Below, one piece after another: positions 33,841-43,721 of a DNA stretch of 64,000 nt. How positions within the stretch are numbered: position 1 is the first letter of the stretch; the number at the start of each line of letters is the position of its first letter. A model generated the notes under the pieces. That model made no database searches. It saw only the letters and a list, made by a program, of their open reading frames with translations, and was not told where the DNA came from. The position numbers and the translations under genes were made by a program. The stretch comes from Paenibacillus qinlingensis (GTDB lineage Bacteria > Bacillota > Bacilli > Paenibacillales > NBRC-103111): contig NZ_JABMKY010000007.1 of NCBI RefSeq assembly GCF_013204845.1, forward strand, positions 1 to 64,000, in the 5' to 3' direction.

Positions 33841-35025
33841 ATGATAAAAAAGACGCTTCTGCTGTTAGCCATAACAAGTCTTGCTTTAACAGGGTGTAAA
33901 TCTTCCGGACAGACGAATGGTCAGGTGACCGTTTCGGAATCACCGACATCGAGTGCAGTGGCGGAGCCATCAACAACCCCTGCGACACCTGGGGCGGAAC
34001 CTACAACCGTGCCTACCAAAGGCAGCGAAGGATCAACACCTCTTATGAAAGTGATAACTGCGCTGAGACTGGCGGATGCTCAAAAAGGCTGGATAGGCGG
34101 CAAAGGTTGGATCGCTCATACCGATGACGGTGGCGGGAAGTGGAAGGTGCAGTACACAGGCATTAGTGAGGTAAGGCAGCTTTTTGCCTTGAATGATCAG
34201 GATGCGTGGGCAGCCGAGAAAGAAACGGGGAAGCTGTTTAGTACGCAGGATGGCGGAGCGCATTGGTCGACGGTCGGAACCGTTCCCAATCAAGCGTTTC
34301 TCCATTTCGTATCGAAGCAGGAAGCTTATAGCGGCAATGCGCAAACCAAGGATGGTGGTGTCAAATGGGTGAAGCTCCCAGTTCCAACGGGGACACAAGG
34401 GGATGCTTATTTTCATGATGGCAAGAATGGCTGGGCAGTTAGGCAAGTGGAAGATACGATCGAGGTCTTGAGGACGCAGGATGGCGGGCTCAATTGGAAA
34501 TCCGTCCTATCACGCAAAACCGTGGCGACATTGACAGGCAACGTCATTCGCTCCGCTGGCGCGGATGACGCGTGGATCGAGCTGATTGGGGAATCGGGGA
34601 TGACACAAACTTCGTATTCGCTGTTTCACACGAAAGACGGAGGGAAGAGCTGGCAAACCGTGCTGGTGAACAGCACGGCTGGCGGCGGCCCGGCCCCTGG
34701 ATTCCCTACGGGGGATACGTCGGGGCCGAAGAACACGGGCTCGAAGCCCGGCCCTCTCTACGTCGTGAACACCGACGTAGCGTTCATGGGCGGTAGCTGC
34801 CCGGCATGCGACAAGCCGAACTCCGTCGGTTGGACGAAGGACGGCGGCAAAACCTGGGTGAACGGGACGGAGTCGTTCACAGGGTATGGCGATCTGCTGC
34901 TCGGCATGGCAGACGCGAATAGCGGCTGGCTCATCACGAATGATAATGAGCAGCCGAGCGTCATGTACACCACCGGCAGTGGTGGTGTGAACTGGAACAA
35001 GGTGCATACGTTCGATGCACCCTAA
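33841..35025 (+). CDS. YCF48/BNR-repeat lipoprotein
   Basis: The 394-aa protein has a lipoprotein signal ending LALTGC (Cys about residue 18), a Pro/Thr/Ser-rich stretch to about 65, then repeats with the W..T.DGG..W pattern of YCF48/photosystem-stability-type or BNR propellers (about seven). A CPAC pair (GGSCPACD) near residue 320 could form a disulfide. GGGAG lies eight bases before ATG 33841; ATG 33838 is also possible. Divergent from the LytM gene. Bases 34640-34920 are notably GC-rich. Confidence 0.82.
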   Translation: MIKKTLLLLAITSLALTGCKSSGQTNGQVTVSESPTSSAVAEPSTTPATPGAEPTTVPTKGSEGSTPLMKVITALRLADAQKGWIGGKGWIAHTDDGGGKWKVQYTGISEVRQLFALNDQDAWAAEKETGKLFSTQDGGAHWSTVGTVPNQAFLHFVSKQEAYSGNAQTKDGGVKWVKLPVPTGTQGDAYFHDGKNGWAVRQVEDTIEVLRTQDGGLNWKSVLSRKTVATLTGNVIRSAGADDAWIELIGESGMTQTSYSLFHTKDGGKSWQTVLVNSTAGGGPAPGFPTGDTSGPKNTGSKPGPLYVVNTDVAFMGGSCPACDKPNSVGWTKDGGKTWVNGTESFTGYGDLLLGMADANSGWLITNDNEQPSVMYTTGSGGVNWNKVHTFDAP

Positions 35026-35034
35026 GGCAATTGG

Positions 35035-35067
35035 CCACCGCGGCTGTTTTCGCGCGGTGGATTTTTT
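35035..35067 (+). terminator. terminator after the repeat lipoprotein
   Basis: CCACCGCG pairs with CGCGGTGG around a small loop, then ATTTTTTG. Confidence 0.85.
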
Positions 35068-35183
35068 GTGTTTGGTGACACGCCCCACACAGTATAATCT
35101 ATCTACTCTCTACACACCTCACTCCGTCCAATGCCGCATTTCGCATCCACAGCCTCCACCTACCCCAACTAGCCAAGATCACT

Positions 35184-35374
35184 GAATAGATGGATTTTCT
35201 CCATCTATTTCAGCTGTTTTTTCTTGTTTTCGGTGATTAGATGGATTTTCTGTAGGTAATTAAGCCGGAAAGCGTTGATTTGATCCAAGTAGGTGGATAT
35301 AGCTGTACTTTTTACATGTATTCTTTATTAAAGTGAAAATTGGTGATAAATAGATGGAGTTTTTCCAGTTATTG
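35184..35374. repeat. dispersed palindrome array D
   Basis: Four 26-bp palindromes begin near 35184, 35235, 35296 and 35348 (spacing 51/61/52). The first is nearly perfect: AGATGGA-TTTTC-TCCATCT. It lies between convergent genes; 35085-35180 beside it is a C-rich G-poor tract without genes. Confidence 0.78.
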
Positions 35375-35408
35375 CGTTTCAGGTGCGATCGCCCACTGTG
35401 CCGCCTAC

Positions 35409-35903
35409 TCACTTCGTAGGCGTATCACTCCCATTTCCACTCCCGTTCGTCCCATTCGTATTCTTCCCATTGAAGAATGTGGATGTCAGATCACGCAGCT
35501 TTTCCATGAATTTTCCATAGCCATAACCCGTTAGAAAGGCGATGCTGATACGCGCTGACATCGAGTCGCCTACTTCCAGCAGCATAATACCGCTCGCGAA
35601 GAGGATGATTGTAATAATCGCGGAGCCGAAGCACAGCACAGGCCGCATGAGGTACCAGTAGATCCACTGCGTAGTGAGCTCTTGATAATGCTCATGAAAC
35701 ATGCGTAAGCCATAGAGAGCGCCACCCAGAGCACCTGCAAAGCCGTAACAGGCATACTCATGATAGAGGACGAAATCAACGCCCATTATTTTGCGCTGGA
35801 AAGATCCGCTGCCCAGCACGGCCATCATCCATAGACTGCCGACAAACCAGATCACTAAATAAGCAAAAATAGCCTGCTTGCCGAATCGGTGAATGGGATT
35901 CAT
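35409..35903 (-). CDS. small membrane protein of unknown function
   Basis: The 164-aa protein has four predicted helices (roughly 12-30, 48-66, 88-112 and 118-140) and a Gly/Asn/Ser-rich C-terminal tail. I do not recognise the family. Its ATG 35903 follows the glycosyltransferase gene by 27 bases; the ribosome-binding site (GAGGG) falls in the 3' arm of the hairpin between the two genes, so its translation may be regulated. Confidence 0.65.
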   Translation of the reverse strand: MNPIHRFGKQAIFAYLVIWFVGSLWMMAVLGSGSFQRKIMGVDFVLYHEYACYGFAGALGGALYGLRMFHEHYQELTTQWIYWYLMRPVLCFGSAIITIILFASGIMLLEVGDSMSARISIAFLTGYGYGKFMEKLRDLTSTFFNGKNTNGTNGSGNGSDTPTK

Positions 35904-35908
35904 AACAA

Positions 35909-35954
35909 AACACCGCCCTCACAATGGATACTACCATTGTATGAGCGGTGTTTT
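35909..35954 (-). terminator. hairpin between glycosyltransferase and membrane-protein genes
   Basis: AACACCGC..ACAATGG pairs with CCATTGT..GCGGTGTT (18-base arms, one bulge region). The glycosyltransferase stop codon is in its loop and the next gene's ribosome-binding site in its arm; a T-rich stretch follows on both strands. Confidence 0.7.
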
Positions 35955-37109
35955 TGATGATGCCTGAATATAAGAACGCTTATCCGACTGTTCTAGGTAC
36001 GCTATGATTGCTGTTGCACAGCTTCGTTCTTCTTCATTGTAGCCTTCACGAATGTCCGTTCTCCGTTTGGCAAGCTCGGGATATTGCTCGAGCAGCAGCT
36101 TAAACCAATGGTCAATCATCGCCACCGATGTAATGCGCTGTCCGTATCCATTTTCCTGAAAATACGTGCAGTTTTTTTCTTCCTGCCCGGGAATCGGGCT
36201 ATAGAACAGCATAGGGATTCCTTTGGCCATCGCCTCTGTACAGGTCATCCCGCCTGGCTTCGTAATCAGCAGATCGGAGATATCCATCAGCTTGCTAATC
36301 TCGGTGGTATAGCCAATGAGATGAACATTCGGTTGACGGAAGGCATCTTCCTCCAGCAACTGGAGGCGTGCTTTTTCATTCGTGCCGAGACAGATTAGCA
36401 GCTGAATATCCTTGCTCCAGCTCGCTAAATAAGTCAGCATCTCTTCTTTTTCTTCTTTCTTAAATACACCCCAGCCACCACCCATGACCATGACGGTAGG
36501 CATAGCTTTGAGACCAAATTCTTGACGAATATGTTCTTTGCTGTGCGCCTTGCGGAAATTAGGGTGAACCGGAATACCGGTCACCTCAATCCGCTTGTCC
36601 TGAACGCCGCAGTCCATTAGGCGCTCCCTGACAAGGGGAGTGGATACCAAATATTTATCTACTGCGGAGTCTATCCATGTCCCATGAACATCGTAATCGG
36701 TGATTACGGTGAAAAGAGGGATATCCAGTCCCGCGCGTTTTAACCTAGAGACAATGATGCTTGGGAATGGATGTGTACAGACGATCAAATCAGGTTTCAA
36801 CTGCTTGATAACAGCTTTCGTTCGTGCATAGAAGATGCGATGCAGCACGAGACTGGCTACACGACTCGGCCTTTTATCATAGTGATGTCGATAGAGCATA
36901 CCGTACAGTCTGGGTTGTGATGTTACCGTGCGGCGGTATGCCGAGAAGACCCAAGGTGCTAAGGTAGGATGCAAGAAAGCGCCAAGCTCAATCACGCGGG
37001 TAATCATGTCTGAAGAAGATTGGCGTAGCTCACCAGAAAGCGCATGAGCAGCTTGTGTATGACCTTTCCCGAAGCCCTCGGATAATAGCAAAATCCGTTT
37101 TTTACGCAA
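35931..37109 (-). CDS. processive diacylglycerol glycosyltransferase (MGDG synthase / UgtP-like)
   Basis: The 392-aa GT-B glycosyltransferase has an N-terminal MGDG-synthase domain (SEGFGKGHTQAAHAL, residues about 9-24; H..P with CTHPFPS near 105) and a C-terminal nucleotide-sugar domain (MGGGWG, then TKPGGMTC.EAMAKG). It transfers glucose or galactose to diacylglycerol to make membrane glycolipids and lipoteichoic acid anchors. TTG 37109 is chosen because AAAGGTGAG lies eight bases upstream; a GTG at 37130 would precede that site. Third gene of a likely four-gene operon. Confidence 0.85.
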   Translation of the reverse strand: MRKKRILLLSEGFGKGHTQAAHALSGELRQSSSDMITRVIELGAFLHPTLAPWVFSAYRRTVTSQPRLYGMLYRHHYDKRPSRVASLVLHRIFYARTKAVIKQLKPDLIVCTHPFPSIIVSRLKRAGLDIPLFTVITDYDVHGTWIDSAVDKYLVSTPLVRERLMDCGVQDKRIEVTGIPVHPNFRKAHSKEHIRQEFGLKAMPTVMVMGGGWGVFKKEEKEEMLTYLASWSKDIQLLICLGTNEKARLQLLEEDAFRQPNVHLIGYTTEISKLMDISDLLITKPGGMTCTEAMAKGIPMLFYSPIPGQEEKNCTYFQENGYGQRITSVAMIDHWFKLLLEQYPELAKRRTDIREGYNEEERSCATAIIAYLEQSDKRSYIQASSKTPLIQW

Positions 37110-37145
37110 GGAACTCACCTTTCTTTGCACATACCATATCCATCT

Positions 37146-37721
37146 TTACATGTGCGCAGCTTTCTTTTTGGAGGCATAGCATTTCCGACATACTGGAACG
37201 TAACTTTCGTTACCGCCAATCTGGATCTGTTCTCCATGGAAGATAGGCACACCGTCTTTGCAGCGCATGTTCATAATCGCCTTTTTATCACAATACCAAC
37301 AAACAGTTTTAATTTCCTCGATCGTATCAGCCACAGCCAGTAGTGCATTGCTGCCTTCAAATAATTGTCCCATGAAATCAGCGCGAAGCCCGTAAGCGAT
37401 AACGGGAATATCCAGTTCATCAACGACTTCAATCAGCTGAGAGACTTGGGCTTTGTTCAGGAACTGAGCCTCGTCGACTAGAATGCAATTCGGACGCTCG
37501 GTCTGCGCTAAAGCGACCATATCCAAATGTTCGTCTACGACGATGGCTCCTTTTTGCATACCGATGCGGGAAGCGACCTTACCAACACCGAAGCGATCAT
37601 CCATAACGGAAGTGAGGAGAAGCACCTTTTTGCCCTGTTCCTCATAATTATGAGCTACACGTAAGACTTCAATCGATTTACCGCTATTCATCGTGCCATA
37701 ACGAAAGTACAATTTTGCCAA
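37146..37721 (-). CDS. tdk: thymidine kinase
   Basis: The 191-aa kinase has the P-loop GTMNSGKS (residues 9-16), Walker B-like LVDEAQFL, the lasso-region GLRADFMGQLF, and a Cys4 zinc site (CWYC and CRKC). It phosphorylates thymidine with ATP in pyrimidine salvage. The start is TTG 37721; an 11-base palindrome (GGGACTGTCCC) lies between the ribosome-binding site AGAAGGG and the start and may bring them together. It sits between the HD protein and the glycosyltransferase in one operon. Confidence 0.93.
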   Translation of the reverse strand: MAKLYFRYGTMNSGKSIEVLRVAHNYEEQGKKVLLLTSVMDDRFGVGKVASRIGMQKGAIVVDEHLDMVALAQTERPNCILVDEAQFLNKAQVSQLIEVVDELDIPVIAYGLRADFMGQLFEGSNALLAVADTIEEIKTVCWYCDKKAIMNMRCKDGVPIFHGEQIQIGGNESYVPVCRKCYASKKKAAHM

Positions 37722-37747
37722 GCTGGGACAGTCCCTTCTGCGGATGG

Positions 37748-38725
37748 TTATATGGTGAAAAAATAAGTTGCGGCCATGCTATCCAGCTCAGCCAGCTTTA
37801 CAGCGGCTTGAAAGCTAACTTCTGAGGCGAGTTTTTCGCCAATTAGCGGTTGTTTTTTATAAACTTTCCCGATCTTGACTTCGATGCTGCCTGGTACGGG
37901 TTCTTGTGTAATTTGAATGCGATGTGGCTCGTACATGAGTACATGAATCGTTTCGCGAGCCGTCTCATTATTGCTCTGCAGCAGCTCTTGAATCAATTCA
38001 TGATCCATGAGTGCGGGGATTCGATCCTTCATGCCAGGATTTGTCTCGCAATGATGTGCCGTTGCTTTCGCCAGCAGCGCATCCATGGCTAGAAACTGCG
38101 GATGCAGGATGAGTCGGTGCTCTTCGACAATTGCATCAACAAGCGCCGTGGCTGAAGCCTCATTCGCTTCTATGTAGGGTCCGCGTAAGCGAAGTCCTTT
38201 TACTACTTCCGAAGGCGGCAGCGTCTGACGCCCCGCATAGTATGTATCGCGCAAGAAGCTATCCAAGTGATCGAGTCCAAGAACCGTTGAGGGGTTCGTT
38301 AGCGGTGTTTCTTGTTTCAAAAGATCAATAATAGCTCGCGGCGAAATGCCGTGCTTGATCAGAATATCCGCGATGACGCCTTGCCCGATTAACTGTTCAG
38401 TCTGACGGTGATGATTATACCCAAGTGTGCGCTCAACCGCATGGGAGAAAGGCAGGTGCCCGATATCATGGAGCAGTGCCGCAATGCGCAGATGAGATTC
38501 TTCTGGGCAAAAGTGAGCCATGAGTGACCAAACGCCAACCGTATGTTCGAAACGTGAATGTGTAAGTGGTGAAAATAGAGCCGATGCCCCGAAATGATGT
38601 AAAAACTTCAGGCGGCGTACCGGCTTTGAGCGGAAAAGCTCAATTTCAACCGGATGAGCTTCTAGCTGCCATTGATAAAGAGGCTCCCTAATCATGCCGT
38701 CCCCAAAAGTATGCTGTATACTCAA
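37748..38725 (-). CDS. HD-domain phosphohydrolase (YwfO/dNTPase-like)
   Basis: The 325-aa protein has the HD motifs H..RFEHTVGVW, ALLHDIGHLPFSHAVE and GLDHLDSFLRD, the pattern of the dGTPase/SAMHD1-type group to which YwfO belongs. It may hydrolyse deoxynucleoside triphosphates, consistent with its co-transcription with thymidine kinase. TTG 38725 follows AGGAGGAGC by six bases. First gene of the operon; the divergent control region is shared with gltB. Confidence 0.85.
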   Translation of the reverse strand: MSIQHTFGDGMIREPLYQWQLEAHPVEIELFRSKPVRRLKFLHHFGASALFSPLTHSRFEHTVGVWSLMAHFCPEESHLRIAALLHDIGHLPFSHAVERTLGYNHHRQTEQLIGQGVIADILIKHGISPRAIIDLLKQETPLTNPSTVLGLDHLDSFLRDTYYAGRQTLPPSEVVKGLRLRGPYIEANEASATALVDAIVEEHRLILHPQFLAMDALLAKATAHHCETNPGMKDRIPALMDHELIQELLQSNNETARETIHVLMYEPHRIQITQEPVPGSIEVKIGKVYKKQPLIGEKLASEVSFQAAVKLAELDSMAATYFFTI

Positions 38726-38910
38726 ACAGAGCTCCTCCTAAGATGTGGAATCTGGATGTATGTTCTTGCAGCGGTATTAGCTATCATAGCATGAAACATA
38801 GAAAGTTTGCTATCACATGCTGGGCTAGTCGTACTTATATAGGAAATGAGATAAATGATCGTGCCTTTACAATATGATTCTAATCGCGATTCTATTAAAA
38901 TGAAAACCTT

Positions 38911-38960
38911 TTCAATTTAAATATTTTTAAATTGAACTATAGGAAACCAAGTGTTAATAT
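38911..38960 (+). promoter_or_regulatory. gltB control region: perfect palindrome overlapping a promoter
   Basis: TTCAATTTAAA (38911-38921) is exactly complementary to TTTAAATTGAA (38926-38936). Its right arm contains the candidate -35 TTGAAC (38932-38937), followed after 17 bases by TAATAT. A repressor or activator on the palindrome would control the glutamate synthase promoter. The gap 38726-39102 shows no gene or RNA element besides this. Confidence 0.5.
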
Positions 38961-39102
38961 AATATAAAAAATATTGAGAATATTTCCTCTACTTATTGCG
39001 GATGTAGTCGAAATATGGAGCATTGAATTTTTGGTTTTTAGCACTTTAAAGCTTGCGTCTAACAAAGTCCAGCGAAAAACGAGGGAAGAAAGGTTGCAAA
39101 AC

Positions 39103-42100
39103 ATGACTATTAATGGATTACCTCCCAAACAGGGATTGTACGATCCGAGGAATGAGCATGATGCTTGTGGTATAGGCTTTGTTGCCAATATCAAGGGTGT
39201 CAAATCTCATGCCATCGTCAAGCAAGCGCTGCGTGTACTTTGCAATTTGGATCATCGAGGCGGGCAAGGCAGTGACCCGAATACGGGTGATGGAGCAGGC
39301 ATTTTGATGCAAATTCCAGATACTTATTTTCAATCCGCCTGTGAACAAGAGAACATTAAACTTCCAACAGCTGGCAGCTATGGCGTAGGTATGGTCTATT
39401 TTCCTCAAGAATTAGAGGCGCGTCAAGCTTGTGAAAGTACAATTGAGCGAATAGTCAAACAAGAAGGGCAACAATTTCTTGGATGGAGAACCGTTCCAAC
39501 AAATAACAGTTCGTTGGGGGATTCTGCGGTATCCGCTGAACCCTATATTCGTCAGGTGTTTATCGGCCAAAGCGCAGATACTACGACGAATCTTGATTTT
39601 GAGCGCAAGCTATACATGATTCGCAAATTATCTGAAAACGCTATCAAATTATCCCATCCGGGATCGCAATTTTACTATTCTAGCTTGTCTAGCAGAACGA
39701 TTGTATATAAAGGGATGTTAACACCTGAGCAAGTAGATGCGTATTACGTGGAATTGCAAGATGAGAAGGTAGAATCTGCCTTAGCGCTTGTTCACTCCCG
39801 TTTCAGTACAAACACGTTCCCAAGCTGGGAACGCGCGCATCCGTACCGTTATTTGATTCACAATGGTGAGATCAATACACTTCGTGGTAACGTCAACTGG
39901 ATGCATGCACGTCAAGCGATGTGTGACTCCGATTTATTTGGTGAAGATTTCAAACGTATTCTTCCAGTCATTGATACCGATGGTTCGGATTCTCAAATGT
40001 TTGATAATACACTAGAGTTCCTGATGCTTTCAGGCCGTTCATTGCCGCATGCGGCTATGATGATGGTACCAGAGCCTTGGTCCAAGCACGAAGGTATGGA
40101 TGATGATAAAAAAGCGTTTTACGAATATCACAGCACCTTGATGGAGCCTTGGGATGGTCCTGCAGCGATTGCTTTTACAGATGGCAGTCAAATCGGGGCT
40201 ATTCTTGATCGTAACGGATTGCGTCCTTCTCGTTATTATGTAACGACGGACGATTTCATCGTGCTTGCTTCCGAGGTAGGCGTGCTGGATATCGAGCCTG
40301 AGCGTATTTTGTACAAAGACCGTCTGAGACCAGGACGTATGCTGCTTGTCGATACCGTAGAAGGTCGCATCGTGACCGATGAAGAAATCAAGAGCGGCAT
40401 CGCAAGCGAGCAGCCGTATCGGGATTGGTTGAATGAGCATCTCGTTTCTTTAGAGGATCTAGAAGATGCGCCAATTGTACTTGGTTCTGACCATGATACG
40501 ATTCTGCAGCGCCAGCAAGCATTCGGCTATACGTTCGAACAACTGCGTAAGACACTTGAGCCTATGGGCAAAACAGGTGTGGACCCGATCGGTTCCATGG
40601 GCACGGATGCGCCACTGGCGGTGCTTTCGGATCGTCCGCAGCTGCTTTATAACTATTTTAAACAATTGTTCGCGCAAGTAACGAACCCGCCAATTGATGC
40701 GAACTTTGAAGAAATTATTACGGCGCAGGGCACCACGATCGGGCCAGAACGCAACCTGATTAAGCCGGAGCCAGAGAGCTGCCGTCAAATTCGTTTGAAG
40801 TCGCCGTTTCTCTCCAATGAAGAATTGGCGAAGCTGCGTCATATTCAGCGCGACGGTTTCAAAACGGTCACGTTGTCTACGCTTTTCGAAGCATCAGCAG
40901 GCACAGATGGGCTAGAAAGTGCGATGCAAGCTTTGTACACGGCTGCAGATCAAGCCATTGTTGATGGAGCTACGCTCCTCATTCTGTCTGATCGAGGCGT
41001 AGATAGTGTGAGCGCACCGATTCCAGCTCTTTTGGCAACATCGGGCTTACATCACCATTTGATCCGTCAAGGTACACGTACCAAGGTCAGCTTGCTTGTT
41101 GAGTCTGGTGAACCGCGTGAAGTGCACCATTTTGCCCTATTGCTCGGCTATGGCGCAGGCGCGATCAACCCGTATCTGGCGTTAGAAACGTTAGATGACA
41201 TGATTCAGCGTAAACAGCTAGTAGGCGTTGATCACGAGAAAGCGGTCTATAATTACATCAAAGCTGTCACGAAAGGTGTAGTCAAAGTGTTAGCGAAAAT
41301 GGGTATTTCCACCATTCAGAGCTATCGCGGGGCGCAAATTTTCGAAGCGATCGGCTTGAGCCAAGAGCTGGTAGATAGCTACTTCACTTGGACGTATACG
41401 CCAGTGGGTGGTATCGGGATCGAAATGGTGGCGAAGGAAACCTTGATGCGTCACAGCCGTGCGTTCTCCGAGCAAGAGGGACGTGATCGCGTGCTGGATA
41501 CAGGCGGCGACTTGCAATGGCGCAGAGACGGGGAAGATCACATTTATACCCCGGAAACTGTGCATGCTTTGCAATCTGCTGTTCGCACGAACAATTACGC
41601 GCAATATAAAAGCTTCTCCAAACTCGTCAAACGTGAAGACGAGAAATATATGGCTTTGCGCGGACTGCTGAGCTTTAAGGCAGGACGCACACCGATTCCG
41701 ATCGAAGAGGTGGAACCGATCGAATCGATCTTCAAGCGCTTCAAGACGGGAGCCATGTCCTACGGCTCCATCTCCAAAGAAGCGCACGAAACGATCGCGA
41801 TCGCGATGAACCGCATCGGCGGCAAGAGCAACACCGGCGAAGGCGGCGAGCATCCGGAGCGCTTCACGCCAGATGCGAACGGCGATCTTCGCCGAAGTAG
41901 CATCAAGCAGGTGGCGTCCGGCCGCTTCGGCGTCACGAGCCACTATCTCGTCAACGCTGACGAGATTCAGATCAAGATGGCGCAAGGCGCGAAGCCCGGC
42001 GAGGGCGGTCAGCTCCCAGGAACTAAGGTGTACCCTTGGGTAGCAGAGGTTCGCGGTGTTACGCCAGGCGTAGGCTTGATTTCGCCGCCGCCGCATCATG

Positions 42101-43695
42101 ATATTTATTCGATCGAGGATCTCGCAGAGCTGATCCACGATCTCAAGAATGCCAACCCACGGGCACGAATCAGCGTGAAGCTGGTATCCGAGGTGGGTGT
42201 TGGCACGATCGCTGCCGGCGTAGCCAAAGGGAAAGCGGACGTTGTCCTCATCTCCGGCTACGATGGAGGCACAGGCGCGTCACCGCAGACGAGTATTCGT
42301 CACGCGGGACTGCCGTGGGAGCTCGGTCTGGCGGAGACGCATCAGACACTCGTGCTGAACAACCTGCGCAGCCGTATCGTCGTCGAGACGGATGGCAAGC
42401 TGATGACAGGGCGCGACGTTGTCGTAGCTGCCTTGCTCGGTGCCGAGGAGTTCGGCTTCGCAACGACTCCGCTGATCACAATCGGCTGCGTGATGATGCG
42501 CGTCTGCCATTTGGACACTTGTCCGGTTGGCGTCGCTACGCAAAATCCGGAGCTTCGCAAGAAATTTGCTGGAGATCCGCAGCATGTGGTTAACTTCATG
42601 ACCTTCATCGCGAACGATGTGCGTGAGATGATGGCAGAGCTCGGCTTCCGCACGATCGAAGAGATGGTAGGACGTACCGATATCTTGGAGTCCAAGCCAG
42701 CGGTCGAGCATTGGAAAGCCAAAGGCGTCGATCTTTCGCCGCTGCTGCACCAACCAGACATGGGCGAAGATGTAGGTCGCTTCTGCCAAATGCAGCAAGA
42801 TCACGGCTTGGATCGCTCCTTGGATATGACGAAGCTGCTTGATATTTGTGAGCCGGCGATTGAGCGCAAAGAGCACGTACACGCGATTCTGCCAATTACG
42901 AACGTGAACCGCGTTGTCGGAACGATCGTGGGCAGCGAGGTGACACGCCGTCACGGTGTGGAAGGCTTGCCGCACGATACGATTCGTCTTCATTTTGAAG
43001 GATCAGCAGGTCAAAGTTTTGGCGCTTTCGTGCCGAAAGGGATCACACTTTCCCTCGAAGGAGATGCCAATGACTATGTAGGGAAAGGATTGTCCGGCGG
43101 TAAGCTGGCGATTTTCCCATCAAGTAAGTCGACTTTTGTAGCGGAAGATAATGTGATTATCGGAAATACAGCCTTATACGGCGCAACAGACGGGGATGTT
43201 TACATCCGTGGTATCGCGGGAGAACGCTTCTGCGTAAGAAACAGTGGTGTGCGTGCCGTCGTTGAGGGTGTAGGCGATCATGGCTGTGAGTACATGACAG
43301 GTGGTCGAGTCGTTGTTCTTGGTCCAACAGGGCGTAACTTCGCAGCGGGTATGTCAGGCGGGATCGCGTACGTCTTGGATGTGAACGGTGATTTCCAAAG
43401 CAAAGTGAATAAAGAGATGGTTTACCTCGAGCAGCTGGAAGAAACGTATGAGATGAATGAATTGAAAACGATGATCCAGCATCATGCCACATTTACGGAT
43501 AGCAGCGTTGCCCACCAGGTTATACAGCACTGGGATGAGTACGTTTGGAAGTTCGTGAAGGTTATACCGAAGGACTACAAACGGATGTTTGATGCTATCG
43601 AGAAAGTGAAACGCTCCGGTCTAAGCCAGCAAGAAGCGGTCATGGTTGCTTTCGAGGCGAATATGAGAGATGTTTCCCGTGTCGGTGGAAATTAA
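39103..43695 (+). CDS. gltB: glutamate synthase large subunit
   Basis: The 1530-aa protein has an N-terminal glutaminase (class II amidotransferase) domain beginning at the catalytic Cys in DACGIGF (C22 here; a short N-terminal leader is removed in relatives), a central domain, an FMN-binding synthase barrel (about 840-1200) with a 3Fe-4S cluster motif [15 protein letters not shown], and the C-terminal GXGXG beta-helix. It makes two glutamates from glutamine and 2-oxoglutarate, with the small subunit supplying electrons from NADPH. I use ATG 39103 (AAAGG upstream); the open frame extends to 38974. Bases 41690-42600 are clearly GC-rich. Confidence 0.96.
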   Translation: MTINGLPPKQGLYDPRNEHDACGIGFVANIKGVKSHAIVKQALRVLCNLDHRGGQGSDPNTGDGAGILMQIPDTYFQSACEQENIKLPTAGSYGVGMVYFPQELEARQACESTIERIVKQEGQQFLGWRTVPTNNSSLGDSAVSAEPYIRQVFIGQSADTTTNLDFERKLYMIRKLSENAIKLSHPGSQFYYSSLSSRTIVYKGMLTPEQVDAYYVELQDEKVESALALVHSRFSTNTFPSWERAHPYRYLIHNGEINTLRGNVNWMHARQAMCDSDLFGEDFKRILPVIDTDGSDSQMFDNTLEFLMLSGRSLPHAAMMMVPEPWSKHEGMDDDKKAFYEYHSTLMEPWDGPAAIAFTDGSQIGAILDRNGLRPSRYYVTTDDFIVLASEVGVLDIEPERILYKDRLRPGRMLLVDTVEGRIVTDEEIKSGIASEQPYRDWLNEHLVSLEDLEDAPIVLGSDHDTILQRQQAFGYTFEQLRKTLEPMGKTGVDPIGSMGTDAPLAVLSDRPQLLYNYFKQLFAQVTNPPIDANFEEIITAQGTTIGPERNLIKPEPESCRQIRLKSPFLSNEELAKLRHIQRDGFKTVTLSTLFEASAGTDGLESAMQALYTAADQAIVDGATLLILSDRGVDSVSAPIPALLATSGLHHHLIRQGTRTKVSLLVESGEPREVHHFALLLGYGAGAINPYLALETLDDMIQRKQLVGVDHEKAVYNYIKAVTKGVVKVLAKMGISTIQSYRGAQIFEAIGLSQELVDSYFTWTYTPVGGIGIEMVAKETLMRHSRAFSEQEGRDRVLDTGGDLQWRRDGEDHIYTPETVHALQSAVRTNNYAQYKSFSKLVKREDEKYMALRGLLSFKAGRTPIPIEEVEPIESIFKRFKTGAMSYGSISKEAHETIAIAMNRIGGKSNTGEGGEHPERFTPDANGDLRRSSIKQVASGRFGVTSHYLVNADEIQIKMAQGAKPGEGGQLPGTKVYPWVAEVRGVTPGVGLISPPPHHDIYSIEDLAELIHDLKNANPRARISVKLVSEVGVGTIAAGVAKGKADVVLISGYDGGTGASPQTSIRHAGLPWELGLAETHQTLVLNNLRSRIVVETDGKLMTGRDVVVAALLGAEEFGFATTPLITIGCVMMRVCHLDTCPVGVATQNPELRKKFAGDPQHVVNFMTFIANDVREMMAELGFRTIEEMVGRTDILESKPAVEHWKAKGVDLSPLLHQPDMGEDVGRFCQMQQDHGLDRSLDMTKLLDICEPAIERKEHVHAILPITNVNRVVGTIVGSEVTRRHGVEGLPHDTIRLHFEGSAGQSFGAFVPKGITLSLEGDANDYVGKGLSGGKLAIFPSSKSTFVAEDNVIIGNTALYGATDGDVYIRGIAGERFCVRNSGVRAVVEGVGDHGCEYMTGGRVVVLGPTGRNFAAGMSGGIAYVLDVNGDFQSKVNKEMVYLEQLEETYEMNELKTMIQHHATFTDSSVAHQVIQHWDEYVWKFVKVIPKDYKRMFDAIEKVKRSGLSQQEAVMVAFEANMRDVSRVGGN

Positions 43696-43721
43696 CGAAA
43701 CTCAGGAGGGATTAAACGTAA

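Noticed and set aside
34510..35088. 192-codon antisense frame over the repeat lipoprotein
   Set aside because: Located in a GC-rich patch of the sense gene; no ribosome-binding site and no family resemblance.
41290..42138. 282-codon antisense frame in gltB
   Set aside because: It is a shadow of the GC-rich, highly biased codons of gltB; the sense protein is unmistakable.
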